Notes: generated from the letters alone by a model not told the origin. 64,000 nucleotides of DNA from Natrinema zhouii (GCF_013456555.2 NZ_CP084885.1:62001-126000), one strand, 5' to 3'; shown: positions 28,391-37,254, counted from the first letter of the stretch. Numbers and translations are program-made.

Positions 28391-29151
28391 ATAACTATCG
28401 AACCAGCCATGACGATTGCACCGATTATTAGCCTGACTGTCGTGGGTGACAGCAGAGAATAGCCTGCGTCCGTGATGAAAGGAGTTAGAATGAAGCCGCC
28501 AGCGTACCCGCCGACGGTGAGGTATCCAGCGGCAAGGAGACGGACGAACCACTGTTCAACAATCGTATGCGAGCGGTGGTCTGGGTCTTCATTAGGTCGG
28601 GGATCAATGATTTCCGGGTCGGGTTTTTCCCGCTTGAGATATCGCCATTCATCGAGATACATTCGGACAGGGAGGGCAGACTCTATTTGGTTGAGAATAG
28701 CATATCGGGCCTTGTTCAGCCGGCGATAGGACTGTAAACTCTGGTACCAGAAGTAGCAGATCAGACTGCCAAATCCAGAGGCGAACACAACGATAGCAGC
28801 ACTCGTAGCCGTCAAATTTCCGCGGGCAAGAGCGAAGAGCCCGGCCAGTATCGACGTCAAAATCAAGCCGAAAAACCGGTTCATCTGAACCCGTTGATTC
28901 GCGGTCTCGATTGCCACTTCGCCATAGTGGATGTATTGATCCATCAATCGATCCGTCTCCTCGTCGTTCAGGTTCGTTAACGGTCCATCCTCAACGGTTT
29001 CGGACTCGGCCGGTTCGGCTGGATCCCCATCAGGAATCTCTTCGGAGTGTTCCGGCTCCGTTTCAGGCGTGTCTTTGTCCTCAGTATTCTCGCCAGAATC
29101 GGCATTATTCAACTCACTCTCGCCTTTAGACTTGTCAGCTGGTTCAGGCAT
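28369..29151 (-). CDS. RipA-like multispanning membrane protein, partner of TIR-like protein
   Basis: A 260-residue protein with a very acidic, disordered N-terminus (residues 1-65). TM1 (FFGLILTSILAGLFALARG) is preceded by a conserved helix LMDQYIHYGEVAIETANQR. TM2 (SAAIVVFASGFGSLICYFWY) leads into FWYQSLQSYRRLNKARYAIL and LPVRMYLDEW, a pattern I associate with RipA/SLATT-type 2TM proteins. Two more C-terminal helices follow. SLATT-like proteins are often pore-forming effectors in nucleotide-signalling defence loci. The gene overlaps the upstream 76-codon paralogue by 8 bp and is last in the TIR operon. Family assignment is by pattern only. Confidence 0.65.
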   Translation of the reverse strand: MPEPADKSKGESELNNADSGENTEDKDTPETEPEHSEEIPDGDPAEPAESETVEDGPLTNLNDEETDRLMDQYIHYGEVAIETANQRVQMNRFFGLILTSILAGLFALARGNLTATSAAIVVFASGFGSLICYFWYQSLQSYRRLNKARYAILNQIESALPVRMYLDEWRYLKREKPDPEIIDPRPNEDPDHRSHTIVEQWFVRLLAAGYLTVGGYAGGFILTPFITDAGYSLLSPTTVRLIIGAIVMAGSIVIFWIRSR

Positions 29152-29374
29152 GTTCCGCTAAGGCCTCGACGAGTGATGCTTTGCGCCATCCTGAGAGTAG
29201 TGAGACGTAGAAACGGTTTGTACGTAGATGCCGTTCGGAGACCGCCATTACGCTCTCCGTGTAGTACGTGTACTGATCGATGAGCGTCTCATCACGCTCT
29301 GGACGTCTGGGTGAGAATCGAGTACTGTCATCCTCCTGTGTTGGGCCGTGCTCGTCCGAGGGTGTATCACCCAT
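29144..29374 (-). CDS. Short RipA-like paralogue (N-terminal part only)
   Basis: 76 residues. DETLIDQYTYYTESVMAVSE and RHLRTNRFYVSLLSG align with the pre-TM helix and start of TM1 of the next gene. It then ends WRKASLVEALAEHA. ATG 29374 overlaps the end of the TIR gene (ATGGGTGA) and its stop overlaps the next start (ATGCCTGA), so start and stop couplings are preserved although most membrane segments are gone. An internal deletion in a tandem RipA-like gene explains this best. A retained short regulatory protein is the alternative. Confidence 0.55.
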   Translation of the reverse strand: MGDTPSDEHGPTQEDDSTRFSPRRPERDETLIDQYTYYTESVMAVSERHLRTNRFYVSLLSGWRKASLVEALAEHA

Positions 29375-30200
29375 GCTTCGCGATAGCATCCACGATAGAT
29401 TGCTGCCGCCAACCGACAATCTCATCCGCTGCCTCCGTCACCACTGCCGGAAGCCGCTCGTTCCCGTTCGGTCGCACACCGATGATGGGCTTCTCGAAAT
29501 GGTCAGCTATCTCAATCTCTTCCTCGATCCACTCGCTGTGCGAGACGTACATCCCAGCGACGACGACTACCACATTTGTCTGCCCAACCTGCTGGTAGAG
29601 CTGCTGACGAAGATCATTCGTGTCTTCGAACTCCATCGGATCGTCCTCTGGGACGCTGAAGTTCTGCCAGTTCAGTTGATTTTCATCATCAAGGAACTTC
29701 TCGATGCGTTCACGCTGCTCGGAGTATTTCCACGAGTGGCTCACAAACACCCGGTACGGCCGATCTTCTAGAGGGAGACGCGGCCGTGTCGATGTGCCAG
29801 TCTCATCTGTCGTGGAGCCAGATGAAACCAGGCCGCCAAGTCCCTGAGCGCCCTTGTACGTGAAATAGCCTGCTACGATGGCAGCGATAATGAGTTCCGG
29901 GGCGTCGTGCCAGAGATAGCGAAGTGAGTCGTCATGCGGATCATGATCAACTTGTCCACCTTTCCAGTCTGCATACCCAGCGAGGAAATCTTTTCCGGGA
30001 TCGACGACGTCGGAATTTTGCTGGTCTGCGGTTGGAACTGATGTCGTATTGGAGCCGTCAGTAGTATCCTCGAACAGACCAGCAAACGGATCGTCTTCCC
30101 CGTTTGATTTGACAAGGGCATTCACGTCAAGGCTTCCTGTAGGGCTTTGCACCTCGACGGTCGGGACGTTGGTGACAGGATCGTTTTCGTTGGGTGTCAC
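29367..30200 (-). CDS. TIR-like (MTH538/ThsB-type) domain protein with N-terminal membrane helix
   Basis: 277 residues. Residues 1-98 are acidic and disordered. Residues 101-125 form one membrane helix (PELIIAAIVAGYFTYKGAQG). Residues 149-275 form a TIR-like domain: YRVFVSHSWKYSEQRERIEKF (beta-A and SHSW motif), QTNVVVVVAGMYVSHSEW and W-IEEEIEIADHFEKPIIGV. Glu228 in the W-x3-E-I-x2-A motif is the likely catalytic Glu by comparison with TIR NADases. ThsB-type TIR proteins in Thoeris make a cyclic ADP-ribose-like signal on infection. It heads an operon with RipA-like membrane genes; a palindrome covers its TATA box. A defence role is inferred. Confidence 0.75.
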   Translation of the reverse strand: MTPNENDPVTNVPTVEVQSPTGSLDVNALVKSNGEDDPFAGLFEDTTDGSNTTSVPTADQQNSDVVDPGKDFLAGYADWKGGQVDHDPHDDSLRYLWHDAPELIIAAIVAGYFTYKGAQGLGGLVSSGSTTDETGTSTRPRLPLEDRPYRVFVSHSWKYSEQRERIEKFLDDENQLNWQNFSVPEDDPMEFEDTNDLRQQLYQQVGQTNVVVVVAGMYVSHSEWIEEEIEIADHFEKPIIGVRPNGNERLPAVVTEAADEIVGWRQQSIVDAIAKHG

Positions 30201-30227
30201 AGGCGATACATCGCAATTTGGGTATTT

Positions 30228-30245
30228 AAACCCAAGGGGGTTTTT
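30228..30245. promoter_or_regulatory. Palindromic operator over TATA box of the TIR operon
   Basis: TTGGGT-ATTTAA-ACCCAA, perfect 6-bp arms with a 6-nt spacer. The A/T core TTTAAATA on the minus strand lies about 33 bp before ATG 30200, the position of a TATA box for a leaderless transcript. A bound repressor would block TBP. Confidence 0.55.
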
Positions 30246-30423
30246 ACTATTTAGGAGAGTTTATGTCTCCCTTGGTTTTCGGAAAGAAATTAACTCGGGT
30301 TTCAGCGGAATTTCCGCCAGAGATGCGATATTTAGCCGGTGACCAGTTATTGGGATCTGCTTTCCGGAAACGACCCGGTCACGTATTTATGGCCTGACGT
30401 AGAACCCCTCCGTTACTAACATC

Positions 30424-30600
30424 ATGTTATGCAATGCTCGTGCCCTTCGTGCCGGGGTCATTCCCCGAGAAGTCGAGCATCGCGACTAGGAAGTCAACCA
30501 CCTCTCCAGCGTTCTCGAACCCATCACCAACGGCGAACCTGCCGACACCGCCATCGTCGACGACGAGTACTACAGACGTCGGGACAGGAGTGATGGCTGA
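30424..30600 (+). pseudogene. N-terminal fragment of an Orc1/Cdc6 replication initiator
   Basis: From ATG 30424 the frame reads ARALRAGVIPREVEHRD, a TAG at 30487, then EVNHLSSVLEPITNGEPADT. This is the characteristic haloarchaeal Orc1 N-terminus (P-R-x-x-H-R-D-x-E-V-x-x-L). The Walker A region that should follow is deleted and the frame ends at 30598. It sits directly upstream of the DUF8156-like and polB genes, suggesting a fossil replication module. Confidence 0.65.
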
Positions 30601-30675
30601 GGGCGTGACGACGTCGCTCACTGCAAATCCCCTCCTCGATGCGTGGACAGCGACTGGCGCCGGAGGGCGGTAACG

Positions 30676-30993
30676 ATGGGACGAACGAACTCGACATATC
30701 GGGATGCACTGCGGGCTATCGAGGAGCGCTGGGCGGACTTCCGGCGAGCACTCTACCGTCGCGACCAACCCCGCTTCGACCAGCTGTTCGCGTACGCTCG
30801 CGAACACGCCGACGCCAGCGGGCTGTTGAACCACCAGAACCCGCTACTTCCGGCCCTCCTCAGCATCGATTTCGAACAGGAGACCAGGCTCGATGCACAC
30901 GAAGAGCGCCTCGACGATCTCGAGGATGAACTCAACGCACTACGTGAGCGGTACGATGAGAGGGACGATAAGCCACAGCCAGCTGACGACTGA
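30676..30993 (+). CDS. Small conserved protein upstream of polB (DUF8156-like)
   Basis: About 105 residues beginning MGRTNSTYRDALRAIEERW. It is mostly helical, with an acidic coiled-coil-like tail (DAHEERLDDLEDELNALRER). Proteins with this MGRTN-x-TYRD start commonly precede family B polymerase genes on haloarchaeal plasmids; the family name is from memory. It ends 5 bp before the polB start, so the two were an operon. The ORF is intact although its partner is not. Confidence 0.65.
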   Translation: MGRTNSTYRDALRAIEERWADFRRALYRRDQPRFDQLFAYAREHADASGLLNHQNPLLPALLSIDFEQETRLDAHEERLDDLEDELNALRERYDERDDKPQPADD

Positions 30994-32406
30994 TACCGAT
31001 GCCGTTCAAAATCGACTTCCTCGACGACCACGTCCTCGAATGGGAGGTGACGACCGACGGCACCGTGGCCACTGAGCGCCGGGACTACACACTGCGGCTC
31101 TACGTTGCACCACGCCCGCCAGAGACTGACGTCGATCTCTCTGAATTCCAAGCGTTCTATGAGCGTCATCCGGACGTCGTCGCGACCGAGTTCGTCGACC
31201 GTCGTTCTGGGTTTCGTCGTGACCTGGAGCGGGTCCTTGCGATCGATGTTACACACGTCGACCGGGTGACGGCGCTCGCCAGCCAGACACGCCAGCTCTC
31301 GGGATATTCCATCGGCGGTGTCGCCTGTTTCAACGTGGGCTTCTCGCGGGAGTTCCGTTACTGTATGGAGAATGATGTTGAGCCAACACCGGCGAGCAAG
31401 CTGTCGACGCTCCGCCTCAGTATCCCGGTGACCGAGACGAACAGTGACACCTACGCCGAACTTGGCGTGAACGGCGAGACCGTCACGGGATCTCCTCACG
31501 GCGGTCCAAGACGTGATCGACACCCTCGACCCGGATATCGTCATACTCTCGACGAGCGAGATCATGCCGACGCTCTACGGGATGGCTCGCGACGCCGGCG
31601 TCGACGGCTTCATGCTGAGTCGGTGGTCCGACATCGACTACCAACAACTTGCGAGTCAGTCGACGTATTCGAGCTACGGTCGCGTCGGACACTCTCCGGC
31701 CCGCTACAACGTGCTGGGCCGTGCTATCATCGACGAGTCGAACACGTCCTTCTTCGGTGAGACGAACCTTGAGGGAGTTTTCGACCTCGTCTCGCGGTCG
31801 AAAAGTCAGCCCAGGAGTTCGCGTGGGCATCGATCGGGAACGTCCTCATTGCCATCCAGATTTGCGAAGTACACGAACGCAATGTGCTGACGCCGTGGAA
31901 CTCCTGGTGTCACGAGTCCTACAAGACGATGGGAACACTCCACGATGCCGACCCGTGGTGGGTTTACCTTCGCGCCCGAAGTAGGGCTACACGAGGACGT
32001 CTACGAACTCGACTTCTCCAGTCTCTACCCGAACATCATCTGCACGCAGAACGTGTCGCCCGACGTCATTCGGTGTGACTGTCACAGTGATCGCGCAGAC
32101 GTTCCCGACCTCAGCTACTCGATTTGCGACGGGCGGGGTTACCTCGTCGACGTCCTCCAACCGCTGGTTGACACTCGCGATGAGATCAAGGCCGGCATTC
32201 ATCGCGAACAGCAGCGCGACGATCTTGACCAAGACCGTCTTGACAAACTCGAGGGGCGGTCGGCCGCGCTGAAGTGAATTCTCGTCGCGTGCTTTGGGTA
32301 TCAGGGATTTAGTAACGCGAAATTCGGCGAATCGAGTGCCACGAAGCAATCAACGCGTTTGCTCGGGAGATCCTGCTGACTGCGAAACAGCGGTTGGAAG
32401 CAGGTA

Positions 32407-32908
32407 CAGGGTGTCATAGAAAAGTTCCCATACCCTCACTGTGACTACCTGACAAACGGTAAGTACAGACCACGGACTGAACGTCTCCCAAATACTCCCA
32501 GTAGCCATATCTGTCTCGAACTCCAGTTTACTATGTGAACGATTCTAGCGGATCAGATGATCTACCCAGTGGCGAAGCCGATCTTCTAATTGAACGGGAC
32601 GAGACGTACCAGCACGATCGATACGGTCTCGTCGAGGTCTCCGATATCTGGAAAGGTGTCCACGAAGTCGATTCGGCGCGCAATATGAATCAAAAGAACA
32701 CGATCATCGTCCGATTCTCGGCCGAAGAAAAAGGAGAAACAGTGGACGAAATCACCGACACACTGAATGAGTTTCTCGAGGCAATCGAATAACGGACCAC
32801 GACCCCTCTAGAATTTGTTATATCGATCAATTCGCAAGTGTAGTGAACGGATAGTTCGCTCCAGATTGCGTGAAAAGAACGTCATGCAGATCGTTCTATG
32901 ACACCCTC
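32407..32908 (+). mobile_element. 502-bp non-autonomous element with GGGTGTCATAGAA ends
   Basis: The ends are inverted (CAGGGTGTCATAGAA left; TTCTATGACACCCTC right) and flanked by a perfect 8-bp direct repeat AGCAGGTA (32399-32406 and 32909-32916). Removing the element and one repeat restores continuous polB homology. The right 70 bp match the right end at 17905-17977. It lacks a transposase but carries an 85-codon ORF. Confidence 0.82.
32535..32792 (+). CDS. Passenger ORF of the 502-bp element, unknown function
   Basis: An 85-residue acidic protein with a GTG start (MNDSSGSDDLPSGEADLLIE). It contains TYQHDRYGLVEVSDIWKGVH and a C-terminal helix GETVDEITDTLNEFLEAIE. No family was recognised. 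The coding-like composition and clean frame in an element of only 502 bp suggest the gene is maintained rather than accidental. It may be a former accessory ORF of the parental IS. Confidence 0.5.
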   Translation: MNDSSGSDDLPSGEADLLIERDETYQHDRYGLVEVSDIWKGVHEVDSARNMNQKNTIIVRFSAEEKGETVDEITDTLNEFLEAIE

Positions 32909-33700
32909 AGCAGGTAGGTTGCGCGTCGTCCACGAGATCGTCGACTCGATCTAGGTGACGCCCGACCCGGATAGTCGTTAGCCGCTGAGATTACGGAGAC
33001 CGTCGAGATCCGTCTCGAATATGAAGCCGAGTACGAGTGGGTGGCGTTCCTGCCCCAGCGCGAGAGCGACGCCGGCGCGTTGACGAAGTATTTCGGGAAG
33101 TCGCGGGCGAGGCTGAGTTCAAGATACGCGGCATCGAAGCCCGGCAGCGGTCCACGCCCGAGTTCATTGAAGATGTCCAGCGGGAGTGCCTCGACCACCT
33201 CGACACAACCCAGTCTCCAAAGGCGGTCTTCGGCTGTCTCGAACGTGCAATCTTGAAGTACCATGCCGGTGAGGTGGCGATGGAACGACTCGTCGAACGG
33301 AATCTCGTCTCCGAACCACTCGAAGGATATACACAGAACACGCAGAACGTGGCGGCGCTAAAACGTGTTCGCGACCAGGACCTCGCGGTCCATCCCGGTC
33401 AGGATATTGAGTACGTGGTCGTCGACGACGAGAAATCTTCGCGGGACCGCGTCGACCTCGCCCACGAGGCGGTCGAGACGTACGATCCGTCGTACTACGA
33501 GACGCAACTCGTTCGCGCTGTCGAGAGTATTCTCTCACCGCTTGGATGGGATCGGACGGACATTTGTCGGGAACTCGCCGAGACACGAGCTATATCTGAC
33601 GGCATTCACAGCTGTCCAGAACGAGTGATTTGCCCTCAGAAGTCGCTAGCGGTTCCACTGCATTCTCCATAGTATTGGTGACACGAACTCCCAGAGGGCC

Positions 33701-33818
33701 ACCCCTATCGATTTGTTGTGTGAGACCACTAGTCTGTGCGGACCCACCCCTATCGACTTGTTCTTTCCAGCGACGAAACTGAATCGTCGACAACACCCTT
33801 GCCCCTATCGGTTTGTTC
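33701..33818 (+). repeat. Three origin-type iterons downstream of orc1
   Basis: ACCCCTATCGATTTGTTG (33701-33718), ACCCCTATCGACTTGTTC (33746-33763) and GCCCCTATCGGTTTGTTC (33801-33818) are direct repeats just past the orc1 stop. They match the iterons upstream of the gene. Spacing is 45 and 55 bp. Confidence 0.85.
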
Positions 33819-33828
33819 GAGGGAGGTG

Positions 33829-35154
33829 CTACTGATTGAGCTGTGCGTTCACGACGGTACGGAGCTCGTCGTCGTGGATGTCGTCCAGCCGCGAATCTTC
33901 CCGGAGCGTCTCGATTATGGTCTGCGGGTTCTCGCCAAACGTGAACTCGAGGTAGCTACCTGAGTGTGGCCCCTGGCTCTTCCGCTCTGTCTCGACCAGC
34001 GAATACGTCGTGAGCTCTTTCATCTTATTCACGTATGTCTCCTGGTGGTACTGATCCGAATCGAGGGTGCCTGTCAGGTACTGATACACTCGGTATCCGT
34101 GCGGGCTTTTCGCTGCACCAGTGCCCGTTTCACACGCAACAGCCGCAGTCGCGAAGAGACAGTGCTTTTTCTGCGTGCTAATCCCACGAGTAACCTCTAA
34201 TACGCGGTTCTTCTCAACCTTATCTTGGCCCTCTCGAACGTGCTCCTCACGAACTTCGTCTGCACCTGTTTTTTCTGCGATCGATCCTGCTGTTCGCATC
34301 AGGTCGATCGCCTTCCGTGCGTCCCCATTGGTTTGCGCGGCGAATGCTGCTGCGAGAGGGATGACGTCCTCGCTGAGTGCATCCTCGTGGAAGGCATCTT
34401 CTCGAGCCCGGAGAATCTCCCGGAGTTGGTTGGCGTCGTAGTCGCTGAAGTGAACGTCTTCAGGCGTAAACGAACTGAGAGCACGACTTCCCACGCTATC
34501 CATCATCTTCGTATCGTTAGTGATGGCGGTCACGGAGATCTGGGCGGTGATCTCGTCGGTGCTTCCGGCGCGAGAGAGTTGATAGAGAAGACGGGAGAAG
34601 GCTGGCTCATCCTTATCCCGGCGACCGACAAGCATATCGAGTTCATCGAGGATGAATACGACTGTATCATAGTGTTCGTTGATGAGACGGTAGAGTTCGC
34701 GCCATTTCTTCTTATTTGGGACGCCGTGCTCTGGGACATCGACAGTCGTTCCGATATCGTTCGCCACTTTTCGGGCAAGCTCGTAGACGGCTGCGCCGAG
34801 GGTCCCGATGTTCTGACAGTTCATCTGGATGACGCCAAACTGGATATCACGGCTTTCGCAGAGGTCGACGATGTTCTCACAAACGGCATTGATGATGAGA
34901 GATTTCCCGGTCCCAGACGGACCATAGAGGAGGAGATTCGGCGGCCGCTCGTTACTAATTGCAACACGAAGATGTTGGGTGATATCGGTGAGCTGGGTAT
35001 CACGGCCGACGATACGTTCCTCGTCGACTATCTCGTTTGGTTCGAGGAGAGAGCGGTTCTTGATGAGACTCGCAGCTTCCTCCTGCTCGAGGATGAGATC
35101 TTTAATAGAACCCGTGGACTCGGGGGTTTCCTCAGGACCAGGATCCGTGGGCAT
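33829..35154 (-). CDS. orc1: Orc1/Cdc6-family replication initiator
   Basis: About 441 residues. The AAA+ core has Walker A LLLYGPSGTGKS, Walker B VVFILDELD, sensor 1 ISVTAITNDTKMM and a sensor 2 region with GDARKAIDLMRTAG. A C-terminal winged helix follows (YRVYQYLTG...). ATG 35154 (MPTDPGPEE) is chosen over an ATG 12 bp upstream. It binds origin-recognition iterons to start replication. Identical 18-bp iterons flank it on both sides, so it is very probably the initiator of this replicon. It is intact, unlike the orc1 fragment at 30424. Confidence 0.93.
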   Translation of the reverse strand: MPTDPGPEETPESTGSIKDLILEQEEAASLIKNRSLLEPNEIVDEERIVGRDTQLTDITQHLRVAISNERPPNLLLYGPSGTGKSLIINAVCENIVDLCESRDIQFGVIQMNCQNIGTLGAAVYELARKVANDIGTTVDVPEHGVPNKKKWRELYRLINEHYDTVVFILDELDMLVGRRDKDEPAFSRLLYQLSRAGSTDEITAQISVTAITNDTKMMDSVGSRALSSFTPEDVHFSDYDANQLREILRAREDAFHEDALSEDVIPLAAAFAAQTNGDARKAIDLMRTAGSIAEKTGADEVREEHVREGQDKVEKNRVLEVTRGISTQKKHCLFATAAVACETGTGAAKSPHGYRVYQYLTGTLDSDQYHQETYVNKMKELTTYSLVETERKSQGPHSGSYLEFTFGENPQTIIETLREDSRLDDIHDDELRTVVNAQLNQ

Positions 35155-35329
35155 ACCCCACCCCACTCTATCAGGATACTAAAAGATTCCCCTGTCGATT
35201 TCTTTTCTACCGGTATGACGTTCAGAGACAGGATATCAGAGAGTTTCACTGCTGTCCTCCTTGACCTCCGACGATTTGTTAGGAACTCTTCGTCTAGGCT
35301 GCTTCATAAGGAATACAGCACACCCTCCC

Positions 35330-35999
35330 ACCCCTATCGATTTGTTCCAACTACAAAGGAAGGGGAGGGGAGCTCGGTCCTTGAACGGGTTGTTGTGGCA
35401 CCTATCTCACAATTAACGTAGAATCAAGAGATGCTTCCACTGTTCTCTTTCTTCTTTCTAGTTCTAGTTACTAGCTAGCTAGAAGAACGCACCTCTATCG
35501 ATTTGTTCTAACTATGCTCTGTCGCCCCATTTCCTTCTATACGGACATTAAAGTCACTGACTGAGGAATCAAGGTACGAAGAGTAGTCTTGTACAGTTTG
35601 TTATCACTTCCTCTCCCAGGTTTACTACTCTACTCTCACCCCTATCGATTTGTTCACTACCTCTGTACCCTGTCGAATACAGTAGCAATCGAACTAATAA
35701 AGACTGGAGTAACCGAGGGTCCCAATTCTGATAAGCCATATTCTCGTGGATTTCCTGTAATCGATCCTTCCCTCCCCACCCTTTCTCGCCAGAACAAATC
35801 GATAGGGGTGGGTGTGTAGTTCTGTAGATACTGTCGCAATAGATGCAGCCAGTCACGCGTAGGGCTAGCTCTATTTTTCAATTTCGGTATTTTCTCTATT
35901 GATTCAATAATCATCTTCTGCAGATAACTTCTCTCTGAACAAATCAATAGAGGTGACCCTTCGCATGCAGATGGTTTCATTGAACAAGTCGATAGGGGC
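35330..35999. other. Replication origin: six iterons in inverted arrangement
   Basis: The iteron consensus ACCCCTATCGATTTGTTC occurs on the plus strand at 35330-35347, 35491-35508 and 35638-35655, and on the minus strand at 35792-35809, 35937-35954 and 35982-35999. Two convergent groups of three thus face a central stretch at 35656-35791. Adjacent to orc1 and free of genes, this is the typical haloarchaeal orc1-associated origin, with ORB-like elements on both sides of a duplex-unwinding region. Confidence 0.88.
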
Positions 36000-36059
36000 G
36001 CGTCTCTTCGACGTCTAGATCGGAGTTAAATTTTTCAGCTCCTGTATTCGGATCCGGAT

Positions 36060-36722
36060 CTACATTCTCCGCCCTGTTGAAGAACCGACGGAAACGTGGG
36101 GTGTGAGTAACCGATTCGTCTCTACATCGTTATTCTTGAGACCACTCACGAGAGCCTCGGTACACTCGACGAGATCGTCCTCAGTCGTCCACCGACAGAG
36201 ACGGTTAGCATCGTCAAGCATCTCGAAGATTGCCGTCTGCATTCCGCTATATGGGTTGTCGATCTCGATGCCCATGTCGAACGTGTCCGCATCCAACGTG
36301 TCGTACTCGCGTTTGAACACATGGGACGTCGCGAAATACTCCTCGAGAGCCGTGAAGTAGCCTTGCTCGACGAGGGAGCCGCCCTGAGAGTGTTCGGCGA
36401 CACCCACAATGACATCCGTGTAGTCCGCGAGTAGCCGGGATTTGAGGTAGGTGTTCGTCCACTCACTCCGAATGTCGATCACTAGGAACGCGTATGCACC
36501 GGGACTCCGATTGAGGCGATCTTTTACTAGCTGGAGACGACGGATTTCAGGTCGCCCGTAGCTGCCGAGAACGAAGTACGAACTCTCAGCTGAGAATATC
36601 GGCGTGAGCTCCGCAATACTCTATTTGAGGGCTTTGTACTCTTCTGGCGTGAGTGAGGCCTCGTGAAGATACTCGTCAGCTTTCTCGGCGAATTCGTCGA
36701 CAGTGACCGAATCCTCACTCAT
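36060..36722 (-). pseudogene. Plasmid-conserved protein (DUF7509-like) with one nonsense codon
   Basis: Frame-continuous 220 codons from ATG 36722 (MSEDSVTVDEFAEKADEYL) to 36060, interrupted only by TAG at about 36624 after YKALK. The body contains SSYFVLGSYGRPEIRRLQLV, RSEWTNTYLKSRLLADYTDV and VAEHSQGGSLVEQGYFTALE. Relatives sit next to orc1/origin regions on haloarchaeal plasmids (from memory). The C-terminal 140 residues could still be translated from ATG 36482. Function unknown. Confidence 0.65.
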
Positions 36723-36843
36723 CTGACCGAGCGTTCTCCCACACCCTGCTTCAATGTAGCGACCACATTGTTAACCGTATCGCTTCAAACTAATTCGTAT
36801 TTAAGCGAAACGCTTTTGCACGCACTACCCGAACAACGAGGTA

Positions 36844-37254
36844 ATGAGTACCTCCGACCACACGCCAAGCGGCCTAGAGTCCATTCGGGCGCGGCTTAAC
36901 GTCGTCACCCAGTTGACGCGGTTCTCGCTCCTCCAGGATATCCTCGGGCATCCGTCGGAATTACCGACGCTCAAGGAACTCGACTACGTCAACCCCAGCA
37001 AGAGCCAGACGACGATTCGCCAGCACCTCCAACAGCTCGTCGACGCCGGCATCGTCGAGGAAGTGCTCTTGCCGAAGGATCGCCGGCAAAACGATCTGCC
37101 GTACAAGTTTTACGGGATCAGTGATGACGGTCGACAGTTCCTCAAGGAACACAAACTGCTCCGAGCACAGGACACACTCCGCAACATCTACGACCAGGTT
37201 GAGAAGACCAACGAAATCAAACGGTACGAGACTGCGCTACGGCCCAAGCACTGA
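36844..37254 (+). CDS. Winged-helix transcriptional regulator
   Basis: A 136-residue protein: an N-terminal helix, then RFSLLQDILGHPSELPTLKE, TTIRQHLQQLVDAGIVEEVL (recognition helix region) and YKFYGISDDGRQFLKEHKL (wing). This is the ArsR/MarR-like wHTH layout. It is divergent from the preceding broken gene. AAGCGAAACGCTT, a short palindrome at 36803-36815 in the shared spacer, is a candidate operator. It is intact; ligand unknown. Confidence 0.75.
   Translation: MSTSDHTPSGLESIRARLNVVTQLTRFSLLQDILGHPSELPTLKELDYVNPSKSQTTIRQHLQQLVDAGIVEEVLLPKDRRQNDLPYKFYGISDDGRQFLKEHKLLRAQDTLRNIYDQVEKTNEIKRYETALRPKH

Larger units (their letters stand above)
30999..33628 (+). pseudogene. Family B DNA polymerase, decayed and split by a 502-bp element
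   Basis: N-terminal part: MPFKIDFLDDHVLEWEV to about 31490. After a frameshift come DVIDTLDPDIVILSTSEIMP (exonuclease-like region) and ARYNVLGRAIIDESNT. After another shift comes the palm motif A, ELDFSSLYPNIICTQNVSPD (about 32005-32065), and an RSAALK stop (TGA at 32275). After the element come EYEAEYEWVAFLPQRESDAG, LERAILKYHAGEVAMERLVE and QNVAALKRVRDQDLAVHPGQ, ending about 33628. At least four frameshifts, two stops and an insertion make it non-functional. It resembles plasmid/virus-type PolB. Confidence 0.85.

Noticed and set aside
30434..30673. 79-codon plus-strand ORF of low complexity
   Set aside because: The neighbouring frame contains the recognisable Orc1 N-terminus; this frame is a Ser/Thr/Pro-rich shadow.
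34225..35421. 398-codon open frame on the plus strand opposite orc1
   Set aside because: It is the antisense shadow of a clearly conserved Orc1/Cdc6 gene in GC-rich DNA; no domain or start context.
33701..35999. CRISPR array
   Set aside because: The 18-bp repeats have irregular spacing, occur in both orientations and flank orc1; they are origin iterons. No other array-like pattern was seen.
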